From Halorhabdus rudnickae (GTDB lineage Archaea; Halobacteriota; Halobacteria; Halobacteriales; Haloarculaceae), in NCBI RefSeq assembly GCF_900880625.1, contig NZ_CAAHFB010000001.1, forward strand, positions 1,240,001 through 1,304,000: a DNA stretch of 64,000 nucleotides, in the 5' to 3' direction. Within the stretch, counting starts at the first letter, position 1; each line of letters starts with the position of its first letter. The notes below the pieces were generated by a model that had not been told where the DNA came from, ran no database searches, and was given only the letters and a program-made list of their open reading frames with translations. Shown piece after piece: positions 44,206 to 52,489 of the stretch. The position numbers and the translations under genes were made by a program.

Positions 44206-44311
44206 GCACGAAGGGAATTTCCCCACCACATTAACCTTTTAGAGTTCGTCGCGACGCGCGAGTCAGAGCCGGCGAGAAAACAAGGAGCCGCTGAATAGTA
44301 CTCCGGGCTCT

Positions 44312-45646
44312 TCAGACCGGCTCGCCGAGCATCTCGGCGAGGTCCTCTTCGGGGTCACCGATCGCCTGGAGACCGAACTCGTCGTTGAGGAGCTCGACAA
44401 CGTCATCGGTGAGCCACTCGGGAATCGTCGGGCCGATACGGACGTTCTGGATGCCCAGATCGAACAGCCCGAGCAGGACGGCGACGGCCTTCTGCTCGAA
44501 CCACGAGAGGACGATGCTCACGGGCAGGTCGTTGACGCCGCAGTCGAAGGCCTCCGCAAGCGCCTGGGCGATCTTGACCGTCGAAATGGAGTTGTTACAC
44601 TGCCCCAGGTCGATAAAGCGGGGGATGTCCGTGCCGGGGACGGTACCGTACTCGAGATCGTTGAAGCGGAACTTGCCGCAGCCGGTCGTCAGGACCACGC
44701 AATCGTCGGGAACCGACTTTGCGAGTTCGCGGTAGTACGACCGGCCGTCCGTGGGTCCGTCACAGCCCGCGATGACGAAGAAGTGCCGGAGTTTGCCCGC
44801 TTCGACGGCCTCGACGATCTCCGGGGCCAGGTCGAGGACGGTCTCGTGGTAGAAGCCCGTCGAGAGCGTTTCATCGCTGTTCCACTCCTCGGCGGCCGGC
44901 TCAGGTAGCTCCTTGGCCTGTTCGATGACCGGCGCAAAGTCGCCGTCCTCGATATGGGTGGCCCCCTCCAGACCGGCGACGGTCGTCGTGTAGAACCGAT
45001 CGACGTAGTCGTCGACCGGCGGCATCAAGCAATTGGAGGTCCCGACGATGGCACCGGGGAACTCACGGAAGAGGTCACGCTGATCGAACCACGCCTCGCC
45101 GACGTTGCCCTTGAGGTGGTCGTATTTGGCGAGTTCGGGGTAGCCGTGGGCGGGCAACATCTCCGAGTGCGTGTAGACGTTGATCCCTTCGCCTTTGGTC
45201 TGTTCGAGCAGTTCCTTTAGGGCGTACAGATCGTGACCAGTAACGACAATCGACTTGCCCTCAACCTGATTTTCGGGGACCTCCGTTGGTTCGGGTCGAC
45301 CGAGCGTATCGATGTGGGCCTGATCGAGCAGTTCCATGGCGTCGATCGCAGCCGACCCCAGGTCCAGAGCCTGGTCGATCGTCTCGTCCATGTCGAAGTT
45401 GACGTTCGTCAGCGTGTGGAACAGCGTCTCGTGGACGGTCGCGTCGACGCCCTCGTCGACGTACCCCATCTCGCGGGCGTGGTGGGCGTACGCCGAGACG
45501 CCCTTCGCACCGAGGATCATCGTCTCCTGAACACTGTCCAAGTCCGGGTCCTTGCCACAGACGCCCTGGACGGTACAGCCACCGTCGAGCGTTTGCTCGC
45601 ATTGCAGGCAGTCCATCATACATCCCTGACTCGTCACGCCACCCAT
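44312..45646 (-). CDS. hcp: Hybrid-cluster protein / hydroxylamine reductase
   Basis: About 444 residues from ATG 45646 (MGGVTSQGCMMDCLQCEQT). The open frame extends to 45703, but a TATA-like box ends only 15 bases beyond that, so a start at 45646 or 45619 is more likely. Cluster ligands are seen in CLQCEQTLDGGCTVQGVCG and, further on, HSEMLPAHGYPEL, GTSNCLMPP, CDGPTDGRSYY and TTGCGKFRFN. The enzyme reduces hydroxylamine or nitric oxide, or acts in nitrosative stress. A palindromic TATA region controls it. Confidence 0.93.
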   Translation of the reverse strand: MGGVTSQGCMMDCLQCEQTLDGGCTVQGVCGKDPDLDSVQETMILGAKGVSAYAHHAREMGYVDEGVDATVHETLFHTLTNVNFDMDETIDQALDLGSAAIDAMELLDQAHIDTLGRPEPTEVPENQVEGKSIVVTGHDLYALKELLEQTKGEGINVYTHSEMLPAHGYPELAKYDHLKGNVGEAWFDQRDLFREFPGAIVGTSNCLMPPVDDYVDRFYTTTVAGLEGATHIEDGDFAPVIEQAKELPEPAAEEWNSDETLSTGFYHETVLDLAPEIVEAVEAGKLRHFFVIAGCDGPTDGRSYYRELAKSVPDDCVVLTTGCGKFRFNDLEYGTVPGTDIPRFIDLGQCNNSISTVKIAQALAEAFDCGVNDLPVSIVLSWFEQKAVAVLLGLFDLGIQNVRIGPTIPEWLTDDVVELLNDEFGLQAIGDPEEDLAEMLGEPV

Positions 45647-45702
45647 ATACTTCGTCCACCGCCTCCCCGTCCACTGGGAATCCGGACGAAGGTGTTCGGC
45701 CA

Positions 45703-45718
45703 CCCTATTTATATAGGG
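45703..45718 (-). promoter_or_regulatory. Hcp promoter with palindromic TATA region
   Basis: The bases ccctatttatataggg contain a TATA box inside an imperfect palindrome (ccctat/ataggg). The position, about 60-75 bases before the likely hcp start, fits a promoter with a short leader. An operator that overlaps the TATA box would allow repression by blocking TBP, as expected for a stress-induced gene. Confidence 0.5.
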
Positions 45719-45864
45719 ATTCTGAACGTCGAATTTCCTAAGCAGTAGCGATCCAAACGTACAAAACGATGATCGATTGTGTTAAATAATGTTGTTTCTA
45801 TGGTTCAACCGAGGTCAGCGGGTGGTCCACTCGGCAGTCAGTCAGGATCGTATCGTATCGTATT

Positions 45865-46082
45865 GGTAGTGTTCAGATAAGGATCCAACCAGAGTGAGAC
45901 TACTCTGAAAGCCCTCGCCAGTTTCAGTCCCGCGCCTCGCTGCGCGCTTCGGCCGCGTTGCGGCCTGCAGTGCTTACGTCGTCGGGGTTCCCGAAACTGG
46001 CTCGCCCTTTCACTCCACCAGGATTCGGCTGATTAGCGGGGAGAAACAGATTCTCTGATCGGTACTTATCTGAACACCGCCA
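45865..46082. mobile_element. 218-bp MITE with 17-bp terminal inverted repeats
   Basis: Left end ggtagtgttcagataag (45865-45881) is mirrored by the right end cttatctgaacaccgcc (46066-46082), which reverses to ggcggtgttcagataag, 15 of 17 matches. Both sides carry the exact 8-base duplication atcgtatt (45857-45864 and 46083-46090). No protein is encoded. It is a non-autonomous element mobilised by a full-length insertion sequence elsewhere. Eight-base target duplication fits IS1595-type elements, of which a remnant lies at 59.1 kb, but the parent is not proved. Confidence 0.92.
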
Positions 46083-46103
46083 TCGTATTTGACACTATTG
46101 CTT

Positions 46104-46113
46104 TTATTATCAC
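46104..46113 (+). promoter_or_regulatory. TATA-like box of the KwaB-like operon
   Basis: cttttattat sits about 30 bases upstream of the ATG at 46139, placing the transcript start near the start codon, as in leaderless archaeal mRNAs. It begins only 14 bases after the MITE target duplication, so the MITE may have altered the operon's promoter. Confidence 0.5.
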
Positions 46114-46138
46114 TCGCAAAAGTGCGATTATTATAAGG

Positions 46139-46831
46139 ATGGCTAACATTACAATCCCTCTACTCAGCGCAATTATCGGAGGCCTTTCTGGCGGACTTGT
46201 TTTTTCTTTTATACAGAGCTGGGCATGGCGGTGGTATACGAAGCCGAAGTTAACAATTGATGCATCAGCAGCAACTGCTTTCGAAACAAATGACGAAGGA
46301 GAGATCTCTGCTCGGGTATTTCGAGTCCCGATTCAAAACCATGGCCGGTCCTCGGCTGAAAACTGTAAACCAGAATTGCGGATGACTGGAAATTTAGATG
46401 GGAATGAATACGTGATAAACACTCAACTTCACTGGTATGAGGATGAGAATCCAAGTAGAATAACGATTAATTCCGGTGAACGAGCAAAGTACAATCTTCT
46501 TCGGGTGATGACAGAAGAAACAGATGATTATATTACAGTTGACCCTACGTTTATTGTTCAGTTTGCTGGCCCCGACGGATGGGGTGGAGAAGATAGCATC
46601 GTAAAGTGGGAATATGATGACGATACTGGCCGTGCAACAAATGTATCCGTTGGGTCCGATCTTGAACGAGATACTTTTCAAGAGATTTCGTGGGAGTATG
46701 CTGAAATTATTGTTACTGCTGGGAATACTGACAAGATCGAGTCAAGCATAGAACTTGATCTAGGAGAAGAACGAGGGATGGTAGGGATGGAGGTGATGTT
46801 CAACGAAGGCGAATATTCATCAGAGCAATGA
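46139..46831 (+). CDS. One-TM protein with cytoplasmic beta-sandwich-like domain, partner of the KwaB-like gene
   Basis: 230 residues. A single hydrophobic segment (about 5-28, IPLLSAIIGGLSGGLVFSF) is followed by WRWYTKPK, so by the positive-inside rule the rest lies in the cytoplasm. The remaining 200 residues are beta-rich and acidic (RVFRVPIQNHGRSSAENC, EYVINTQLHWYEDENPSR, EYAEIIVTAGNTDK), like an Ig-like fold. No family recognised. Low GC and codon choice differ sharply from neighbours. The KwaB-like gene starts 46 bases later. It takes the place of KwaA, a multi-TM protein, so its role as membrane sensor is inferred. Confidence 0.75.
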   Translation: MANITIPLLSAIIGGLSGGLVFSFIQSWAWRWYTKPKLTIDASAATAFETNDEGEISARVFRVPIQNHGRSSAENCKPELRMTGNLDGNEYVINTQLHWYEDENPSRITINSGERAKYNLLRVMTEETDDYITVDPTFIVQFAGPDGWGGEDSIVKWEYDDDTGRATNVSVGSDLERDTFQEISWEYAEIIVTAGNTDKIESSIELDLGEERGMVGMEVMFNEGEYSSEQ

Positions 46832-46877
46832 GTTAGTTCTTTATTGTTACAGTAATGAACACAAAGAGAAGATACGA

Positions 46878-47867
46878 ATGACAATTGATCAATTCCGGGA
46901 AGCAGTGAATCTATTGGAATCAAATCAGGAATTAGATCGGGACTATATATTGGGTGTAGAAGTCCCTACGACCGACTCTATTTTAGCAGAGCGCAATCTT
47001 ACAGCATTGGAATACCACGAAATTTCTCTTGATCCCGAGGTTCGCCAGAAGATACAATCAATCGCATCTTCTAGGGCTCAAAGTTACCTCACCGATGTTG
47101 ATGATGGGAGTCGAGATTATAGGGAATATGATATAACTAATACAGAACAAGACACTGTTCCGCTCCAATATGCTGACCCAAACAGTATCGAACACTTTGA
47201 GCGATACGAACCTCTGTTGAACGAGACAAATTTCAATACAGAGTCTTATGACACTTTCTCAGACATAAGCTTCCAGTGTCTCCGAATCAGTAATGAATCG
47301 GACGAACAAGTACTTATTTTTCAAAAGTTCTCAAATCGTCAGATTTCAGGTAACACAGAAGACCTTCGTATTAGTGAGAGAGATGACCAGTATCAAGAGT
47401 TCGAAGATACCGTAATTACAATCCCAAAGAGGGTCGACTGTATACTCTATGAAGGCACGATATATGTTTTTGCTTCAAAGAAGTTTGAAGATATATTTGA
47501 TTATTTGAGCCAGTATGAGCGTCATGCAAATGATGTCCTCAGGGGAATAGACAGTTCCGAATTACGTATACATAATATGGACGAATTTGTTGATTCAATT
47601 CTTGGCGACCGGAGAGCACTACGTAAGATGAAATCAATCGAAGAGCGGGGACTCTATGATTCTCTGGACCAATCACAGGTTGAAAGTATTGTGAGTGACT
47701 ACGACCTCGGGATAGAAATACAAGCAGATGAGAGTGGAGAGTGGGGTATACATATACCAGATATGAGAAAGAAATGGGACGTAATACGACTGCTTGACGA
47801 CGATCACTTAGAATCTTCACTTACAAGTACTCAATATCAGGTATACGGCAAAGATCAGCGAGACTAA
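46878..47867 (+). CDS. DUF4868 / KwaB-like antiviral protein
   Basis: 329 residues, close to the length of KwaB. The central and C-terminal parts show the DUF4868 pattern: QVLIFQKFSNRQISG, TVITIPKRVDCILYEGTIYV and FASKKFEDIFDYLSQYERHA, then a helical tail. KwaB is the DNA-associated partner in the Kiwa anti-phage system. The N-terminus (MTIDQFREAVNLLESNQ) is less conserved. The gene is AT-rich and flanked by foreign-looking DNA. It follows the one-TM gene in the same operon. Family match is by eye; a profile search would be decisive. Confidence 0.75.
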   Translation: MTIDQFREAVNLLESNQELDRDYILGVEVPTTDSILAERNLTALEYHEISLDPEVRQKIQSIASSRAQSYLTDVDDGSRDYREYDITNTEQDTVPLQYADPNSIEHFERYEPLLNETNFNTESYDTFSDISFQCLRISNESDEQVLIFQKFSNRQISGNTEDLRISERDDQYQEFEDTVITIPKRVDCILYEGTIYVFASKKFEDIFDYLSQYERHANDVLRGIDSSELRIHNMDEFVDSILGDRRALRKMKSIEERGLYDSLDQSQVESIVSDYDLGIEIQADESGEWGIHIPDMRKKWDVIRLLDDDHLESSLTSTQYQVYGKDQRD

Positions 47868-48089
47868 TCCGGCGATCTGATCATGTTAATATTCTAGATT
47901 AGATTAGACATAGAACTATAATAAAGAGAAGGGCTCTCCACAGCTTGTTATTTTCATTAACTTAGTATTTTCATTCTAACTCTATTATATGCACAAAGGT
48001 GTCCTGATCGGTCGACGGGTCAAGTGCTGTCATATACACAGTGGCACGCCTTTGAAGTCTTTAGTTGTCATGGAAGGGGTTGAAGGCCG

Positions 48090-49079
48090 CTACACTAGAT
48101 CGGCCGGCGGAGTGCCGGACAGGTCGTTCCTGTCGTGTGGGGCCTCGAAGTCCGGGTCCGGTCCCTTCGGGACGATCCGCTTGGGACTCACGTCGGGATG
48201 AGTCGTGTAGTAGTGCTCTTTGATGTGGTCCATGTCCACCGTCTCGGCGATGTCTCCTGTCTGATAGACGTCCCGCAGATACGGCCAGAGGTTGTCGTAC
48301 TCCCGGATCAGCCGATGATTGCACATGAAGTGAGTGTGGTAGACCTCGTCGAAACGCACGAGCGTGGTGAACATCGCGATGTCGGCCTCCGTCAGGCGGT
48401 CGCCCGCGAGGTAGCGCTGGTCGGCTAGTACCGAGTCCCAGTGATCCAGGGCGTCGAACAACTCCGCGACCGCCTCGTCGTAGGCCGCCTGGGAGTCGGC
48501 GAATCCGGTCCGGTAGACGCCGTTGTTGATGGGCTCGTAGATCTCCTCGATGAGCCGGTCGACTTCCTCGCGGTAACCCTCCGGGTAGAGGTCCACGTCG
48601 TTGTCGGCGACACCGTCGAATTCGGTGTCGAGCATCCGCATGATCTCGGCGGACTCGTTGTTGACGATGGTGCCTTCCTGTTTGTCCCAGAGGACAGGGA
48701 CAGTCACACGACCGGTCATGTTGGGATCGGCTTTGACGTAGACCTCACGGAGATAGTCCGCGCCGTTGACCCTATCGGGCGTACAGCCGTCCTTCTCGGG
48801 GGTGAACTGCCAGCCGTCGTCGCCGCGGTAGGGGTCGACGTAGTCGACGGTGATTGCGTCGTCCAATCCCTTCAATTTCCGCGTGATCAGTGTCCGGTGA
48901 GCCCAGGGACAGGCCCGACAGACGTAGAGATGATACCGCCCGGATTCGGGCTGGAAGTGGGCATCGGGCTCGTCCTCGATGCGATCACGGAAGGCAGTCG
49001 TCTGGCGCTCGAAGGTGCCGTCTTCGTTGGTTGTCTCGTAGGCGTCGGTTCGCCACTCGCCGTCAACGAGCATATTCAT
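48090..49079 (-). CDS. Glutathionyl-hydroquinone reductase-like / Xi-class GST
   Basis: 329 residues from ATG 49079 (MNMLVDGEWRTDAYETTNED). The catalytic Cys57 lies in CRACPWAHR, followed by TVPVLWDKQEGTIVNNESAE (thiol-binding) and the C-terminal helical GST domain (ERYLAGD-like YLAGDRLTEADIAMFTTLVR). This is the YqjG/PcpF type, which removes thiol from quinone conjugates. Haloarchaea use gamma-glutamylcysteine rather than glutathione, so that may be the co-substrate. It reads opposite to the KwaB-like operon; 47868-48089 holds AT-rich sequence but no gene. Confidence 0.9.
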   Translation of the reverse strand: MNMLVDGEWRTDAYETTNEDGTFERQTTAFRDRIEDEPDAHFQPESGRYHLYVCRACPWAHRTLITRKLKGLDDAITVDYVDPYRGDDGWQFTPEKDGCTPDRVNGADYLREVYVKADPNMTGRVTVPVLWDKQEGTIVNNESAEIMRMLDTEFDGVADNDVDLYPEGYREEVDRLIEEIYEPINNGVYRTGFADSQAAYDEAVAELFDALDHWDSVLADQRYLAGDRLTEADIAMFTTLVRFDEVYHTHFMCNHRLIREYDNLWPYLRDVYQTGDIAETVDMDHIKEHYYTTHPDVSPKRIVPKGPDPDFEAPHDRNDLSGTPPADLV

Positions 49080-49258
49080 CGTGTGTTGCCGTTGTGTCTG
49101 GACGGCCAAAAGCGTCGCAGTAACCCGCGTGTCACCGCCGGTCATTCATCCCGACATGCAGACTGGACCACCCCCGCTGTCGGAAGACGGTAGTCCGACA
49201 AGGATGGATTTTTGTACTTTCATTGATGAGTATTTAACGGGTAGGTCAGGGTGGTTAT

Positions 49259-50566
49259 GTGCAAGGGGTGACCGACTTCTCGGAGGAGGATCCGGACAGA
49301 GCGCCGCTCACTGCGACCGAAACCGACGGACTGCTTGGACGTCCGTTGCTCGCAGATCGATCGCTGGAGACGTATCTCCGGGACGCCGAACAGCCGCAGT
49401 TCTGTCTGTGGAACCATCGAAACGGCGTCATCGTGGAAGGAAGCCAAGCGTATCGCCCGGACCGATGGTACGCTGGAGTGGCACTCTTGACCGATTGCCG
49501 GATCCTGTTCGCCGTCGGTCGATCGGACGGCGATCGAACGATCTCGATCCGACTCTCGGACGTCAGAGACGTCTCGATCGAGAACCGGCTGCTCGGAGAG
49601 ACGTTACTTGTCGAGACAGCCGACGGTACCTATCGCTTTCCCTGCTGGGCGAACCTCGATCCCGTTCGGGAACGTGCCGGACACCTCGTCGGGACCTGGC
49701 GGACGGCCGAGGATCACCTCGATCGTGCCCGACGGACGCTCGATCGTCTCGAAGAACGTATCGAAAAGGAGATCGGTTCCGAGACCTGCTCGCTTTTCGA
49801 AACCGTCGAGAGTGAACTGGACACTGCCAGCGAGATCATCGGTTCGTTACCCGGCGTCGACGCCGTCCTGGGAGAGGAAATCACCGCTGTTCGAGCCGAT
49901 CTGACGGCGTTGCGTCGGCAGGCCTACGCGGCACGTGGTGATCGCCTGTTCGAGCGGGCCGAGCGTCAGTGGGACGACCGCGAACTCGAAGCGGCCTTCG
50001 ACGACATCGAAGCGGCCGCGGACGCCTACACTCGAGCGATCGAGGTCGACGCCGAGAAGCCACCCGACGAAGAACTGATCCAGCGGCGCGAAATCGTCCT
50101 CGCCGACCGCCGGAGACTCGCCAGAGCACCCCGCGAAGCCGCCGAGTTCGCCCGCGAAGTCGCCGCCGCGACCGAGGACCCCGAAGCGGCGATCCGCTGG
50201 TGGAAGACGACAATCCATCGGTACGAAACCGTATACACCCTGGACTGGGGCCGTGACCGACCCCGGTTCGACATCGATCGGGAGAAGGCCCGGCAAGCAC
50301 TGGAAGTTGCCGCCCGGAACCTGGTGGAGGCCTATTGCCAGCGTGCACGAGAACACGCGAGCGAGAACGTCGCCACCCATCGTTCGAGCCTCCAGACGCC
50401 CCGTGATCGGGCAACCGAATCACTGGAGGCGGCCGACGCGCTGGCACGCGAACGGGTACCTGATATGCTCGAGGACGTTAGATCGCTCCGGAACGACATC
50501 GTTCGGGAAGAATCGACGACGGACGGGCGACAGCCCGGCACAGGTGTCAGTGCCGACGACCGATAG
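49259..50566 (+). CDS. PH-like domain and coiled-coil protein, unknown function
   Basis: 435 residues from GTG 49259 (GTG 49268 is another choice); a TATA-like tatttaac lies 25 bases before. The N-terminal 140 residues look like a PH-like/GRAM-type beta domain ([39 protein letters not shown]). The rest is a long helical, coiled-coil-prone region with helical hairpins ([35 protein letters not shown]). No known enzyme motif. It stands before the L10e gene and reads the same way. A scaffolding or signalling role is only a guess. Confidence 0.72.
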   Translation: MQGVTDFSEEDPDRAPLTATETDGLLGRPLLADRSLETYLRDAEQPQFCLWNHRNGVIVEGSQAYRPDRWYAGVALLTDCRILFAVGRSDGDRTISIRLSDVRDVSIENRLLGETLLVETADGTYRFPCWANLDPVRERAGHLVGTWRTAEDHLDRARRTLDRLEERIEKEIGSETCSLFETVESELDTASEIIGSLPGVDAVLGEEITAVRADLTALRRQAYAARGDRLFERAERQWDDRELEAAFDDIEAAADAYTRAIEVDAEKPPDEELIQRREIVLADRRRLARAPREAAEFAREVAAATEDPEAAIRWWKTTIHRYETVYTLDWGRDRPRFDIDREKARQALEVAARNLVEAYCQRAREHASENVATHRSSLQTPRDRATESLEAADALARERVPDMLEDVRSLRNDIVREESTTDGRQPGTGVSADDR

Positions 50567-50651
50567 TATTCGACGACGCGTCGAGAACTGTGGGCGGGCG
50601 GCTTCGAAGCCCTTATCTGAACGGTTTCCCTCTCTTCGGCTAAGAGAAACC

Positions 50652-51182
50652 ATGTCCGAAAAACCAGCCTCGATGTACCGGGACATCGACAAGCCGTCGT
50701 ATACCCGGCGTGAGTACATCACGGGCATTCCCGGTTCGAAGATCGCACAGCACAAGATGGGCGACGCCGACGCCGATCCCGAGGATTACCCCGTCCAGAT
50801 CTCGCTGGTGGTCGAAGAGTCCGTCCAGCTACGTCACGGCTCGATGGAGGCCTCGCGCCTCTCGGCGAACCGCCACCTCATCAAGGAATTCGGCGAGGGC
50901 AACTACAAGATGGTCCTCCGGAAGTTCCCCCACCAGGTCATCCGGGAGAACAAACAGGCAACCGGGGCCGGGGCAGACCGCGTCTCGGACGGCATGCGCC
51001 AGTCCTTCGGCAAGATCGTCGGTACGGCTGCCCGCGTCCAATCCGGCGAACGCCTGTTCACAGCATACTGTGAGGTCGATCAGGCCGCTGCCGTAAAGGA
51101 AGCTTTCCGACGCGCCTACAACAAGATCACACCACCCTGCCGGATCAAAGTCGAGCGCGGCGAAGAACTGCTGGTCGCGTAG
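50652..51182 (+). CDS. rpl10e: Ribosomal protein L10e (uL16 family)
   Basis: 176 residues from ATG 50652 ([17 protein letters not shown]). It contains the archaeal L10e signature [20 protein letters not shown] and [20 protein letters not shown], and ends [13 protein letters not shown]. It is the archaeal uL16, part of the large ribosomal subunit near the A site. Length fits. The TATA-like cttatct about 40 bases before supports the start. A longer open frame upstream in the same frame is a shadow of the preceding gene. Confidence 0.96.
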   Translation: MSEKPASMYRDIDKPSYTRREYITGIPGSKIAQHKMGDADADPEDYPVQISLVVEESVQLRHGSMEASRLSANRHLIKEFGEGNYKMVLRKFPHQVIRENKQATGAGADRVSDGMRQSFGKIVGTAARVQSGERLFTAYCEVDQAAAVKEAFRRAYNKITPPCRIKVERGEELLVA

Positions 51183-51230
51183 ATCACTTGGCCCGTCGTT
51201 CGACTCTCTCGTTTTTCGACGGCGTTCTAT

Positions 51231-51954
51231 TCATACGCGACGCCCACTGGCGACGAACAGCTGTTCGGTCAGAGTCGGGAACCGTTCGACGGCCGAAACG
51301 AAGACGCGCACGTCGAAGGCGAGGACCACGATCGCGCCGACCACGTCGAAACCGAGATCGACGACCGTATGGCGCCAGCCGTAGTGGACGAGCCCGGGTC
51401 GACATCGAGTCGGTCGGCCACATCGCGGGCGACGAATTCGAGCAGTTCCCAGCAGACGCCGATCACGACCGTGAACGCGACCGTCATTGCGCCGACGGTC
51501 ACGGAAAGGACATGTTCCCGGCCAGAGCGGGGAACGCCGCATAGAGCAACGCCGCGACGAACGCCGCCGAGACGGTGTGAGTGAGGGGGTCTCACCACCA
51601 CGTCGATTCGTAGCGTCCGAGCATGACAAGTGAGTGGAGGAACCCGGCGATGCCGAGCCAGATCCCGAGCAAGGGGGGCTGAGCGAGCGATCGGTTTACC
51701 AATAGCCGGAATCCGATTCCGAGAATAGCGGGAGCCACCGCGAAAGTGAACGCGCCGAAAGCGTTGACAGCGGCTGTGACGTTCCCGCGACGGGCGGCGA
51801 CGACGAACAGTCCGAGGATCGCTCCCTGAACCGAAAGAGCGAAAAAGTGAGGGGATCGACCACGGTCGTTCAGTCCATCACCTCGGTGCTGTCCCCCGGC
51901 GTCACCATGACGTTTTCCTCCACTGCCGGTCGTCGCCACCCGTGTGGCAGACAC
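51231..51954 (-). pseudogene. YjdF-like membrane protein, inactivated by a stop and frameshifts
   Basis: Minus-strand sequence starting near 51954 encodes ALSVQGAILGLFVVAARRG, FAVAPAILGIGFRLLVNRS and GIAGFLHSLVMLGRYEST before an in-frame TGA (51592-51594) inside a Trp run. The same frame continues LTHTVSAAFVAALLYAA, then shifts to TVVIGVCWELLEFVARDVAD and again to VHYGWRHTVVDLGFDVVGAI. The pieces in order form a polytopic membrane protein of the YjdF/DUF2238 type. At least one nonsense change and two frameshifts make it a pseudogene. Confidence 0.75.
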
Positions 51955-52273
51955 CGGTCTAGCAGACAGCCGATTGAATGGAACACAGAGGGACGGCCGA
52001 GAGCCGCTCTGCCTGCCCTGTGGCGCGACGAGCGTCGAGTTACGGCCACTCCGACTCTTCGAAACAGAGGCCGATAGGGACGACGACGGTCAGACCACGC
52101 CCCAGCACGAGGCGCTGCGTGTGGTCTACCGGATGGGGTACTTCGACATGCCGCGCGAGTCGAACCTCTCGGAACTCGCTGACGAGCTGAACACGATAAC
52201 TTCGGCCCTGTCAGAACGATTGGGACGTGGACAGCGTCAGTTGCTCGAACGAACGATCGCTGGCTCGACTTGA
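51944..52273 (+). CDS. Truncated Bat-type HTH regulator (HTH_10)
   Basis: 109 residues at most, start uncertain. The C-terminal 50 residues are a full HTH_10 domain (TPQHEALRVVYRMGYFDMP, RESNLSELADELNTITSALS, RGQRQLLERTI), the DNA-binding end of bacterioopsin-activator-like haloarchaeal regulators. The sensor or GAF-like part normally found in front (as in the gene at 55250) is missing, though CGATSVELRPLRLFE may be its last strand. Overlaps the decayed YjdF-like gene head-on by 11 bases. Either a decayed regulator or a minimal one. Confidence 0.6.
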   Translation: MADTGLADSRLNGTQRDGREPLCLPCGATSVELRPLRLFETEADRDDDGQTTPQHEALRVVYRMGYFDMPRESNLSELADELNTITSALSERLGRGQRQLLERTIAGST

Positions 52274-52411
52274 ATCTCGGCGAAGATATCTGATAAATAG
52301 CAGGATATATCCTGCAAACTGTTAGCTACCGGGAAGCCGTACTGGTAGGTGTGTGGAGACGGCGAACAGATCGACTTTCGGCGTTGCCCCACCGAACAGG
52401 AGATATGGACT

Positions 52412-52489
52412 ATGACCACACAATTGCCGACAGTCGAATCGGACACCGTACGTGAAGCAACTGACAGCGTGCCGGAGGGCGACCGATGA
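52412..52489 (+). CDS. Possible 25-residue peptide coupled to oleate hydratase
   Basis: ATG 52412 gives MTTQLPTVESDTVREATDSV and stops at 52489 with a four-base ATGA overlap with the oleate hydratase start. It is acidic and fits haloarchaeal codon use. No homology claim is possible. It may be a translated leader or the remains of an upstream gene. Confidence 0.3.
   Translation: MTTQLPTVESDTVREATDSVPEGDR

Noticed and set aside
51592-51594. TGA in the YjdF-like gene as a selenocysteine or readthrough codon
   Set aside because: Two further frameshifts lie in the same gene, and a Trp codon would restore the frame; mutation is the simpler reading.
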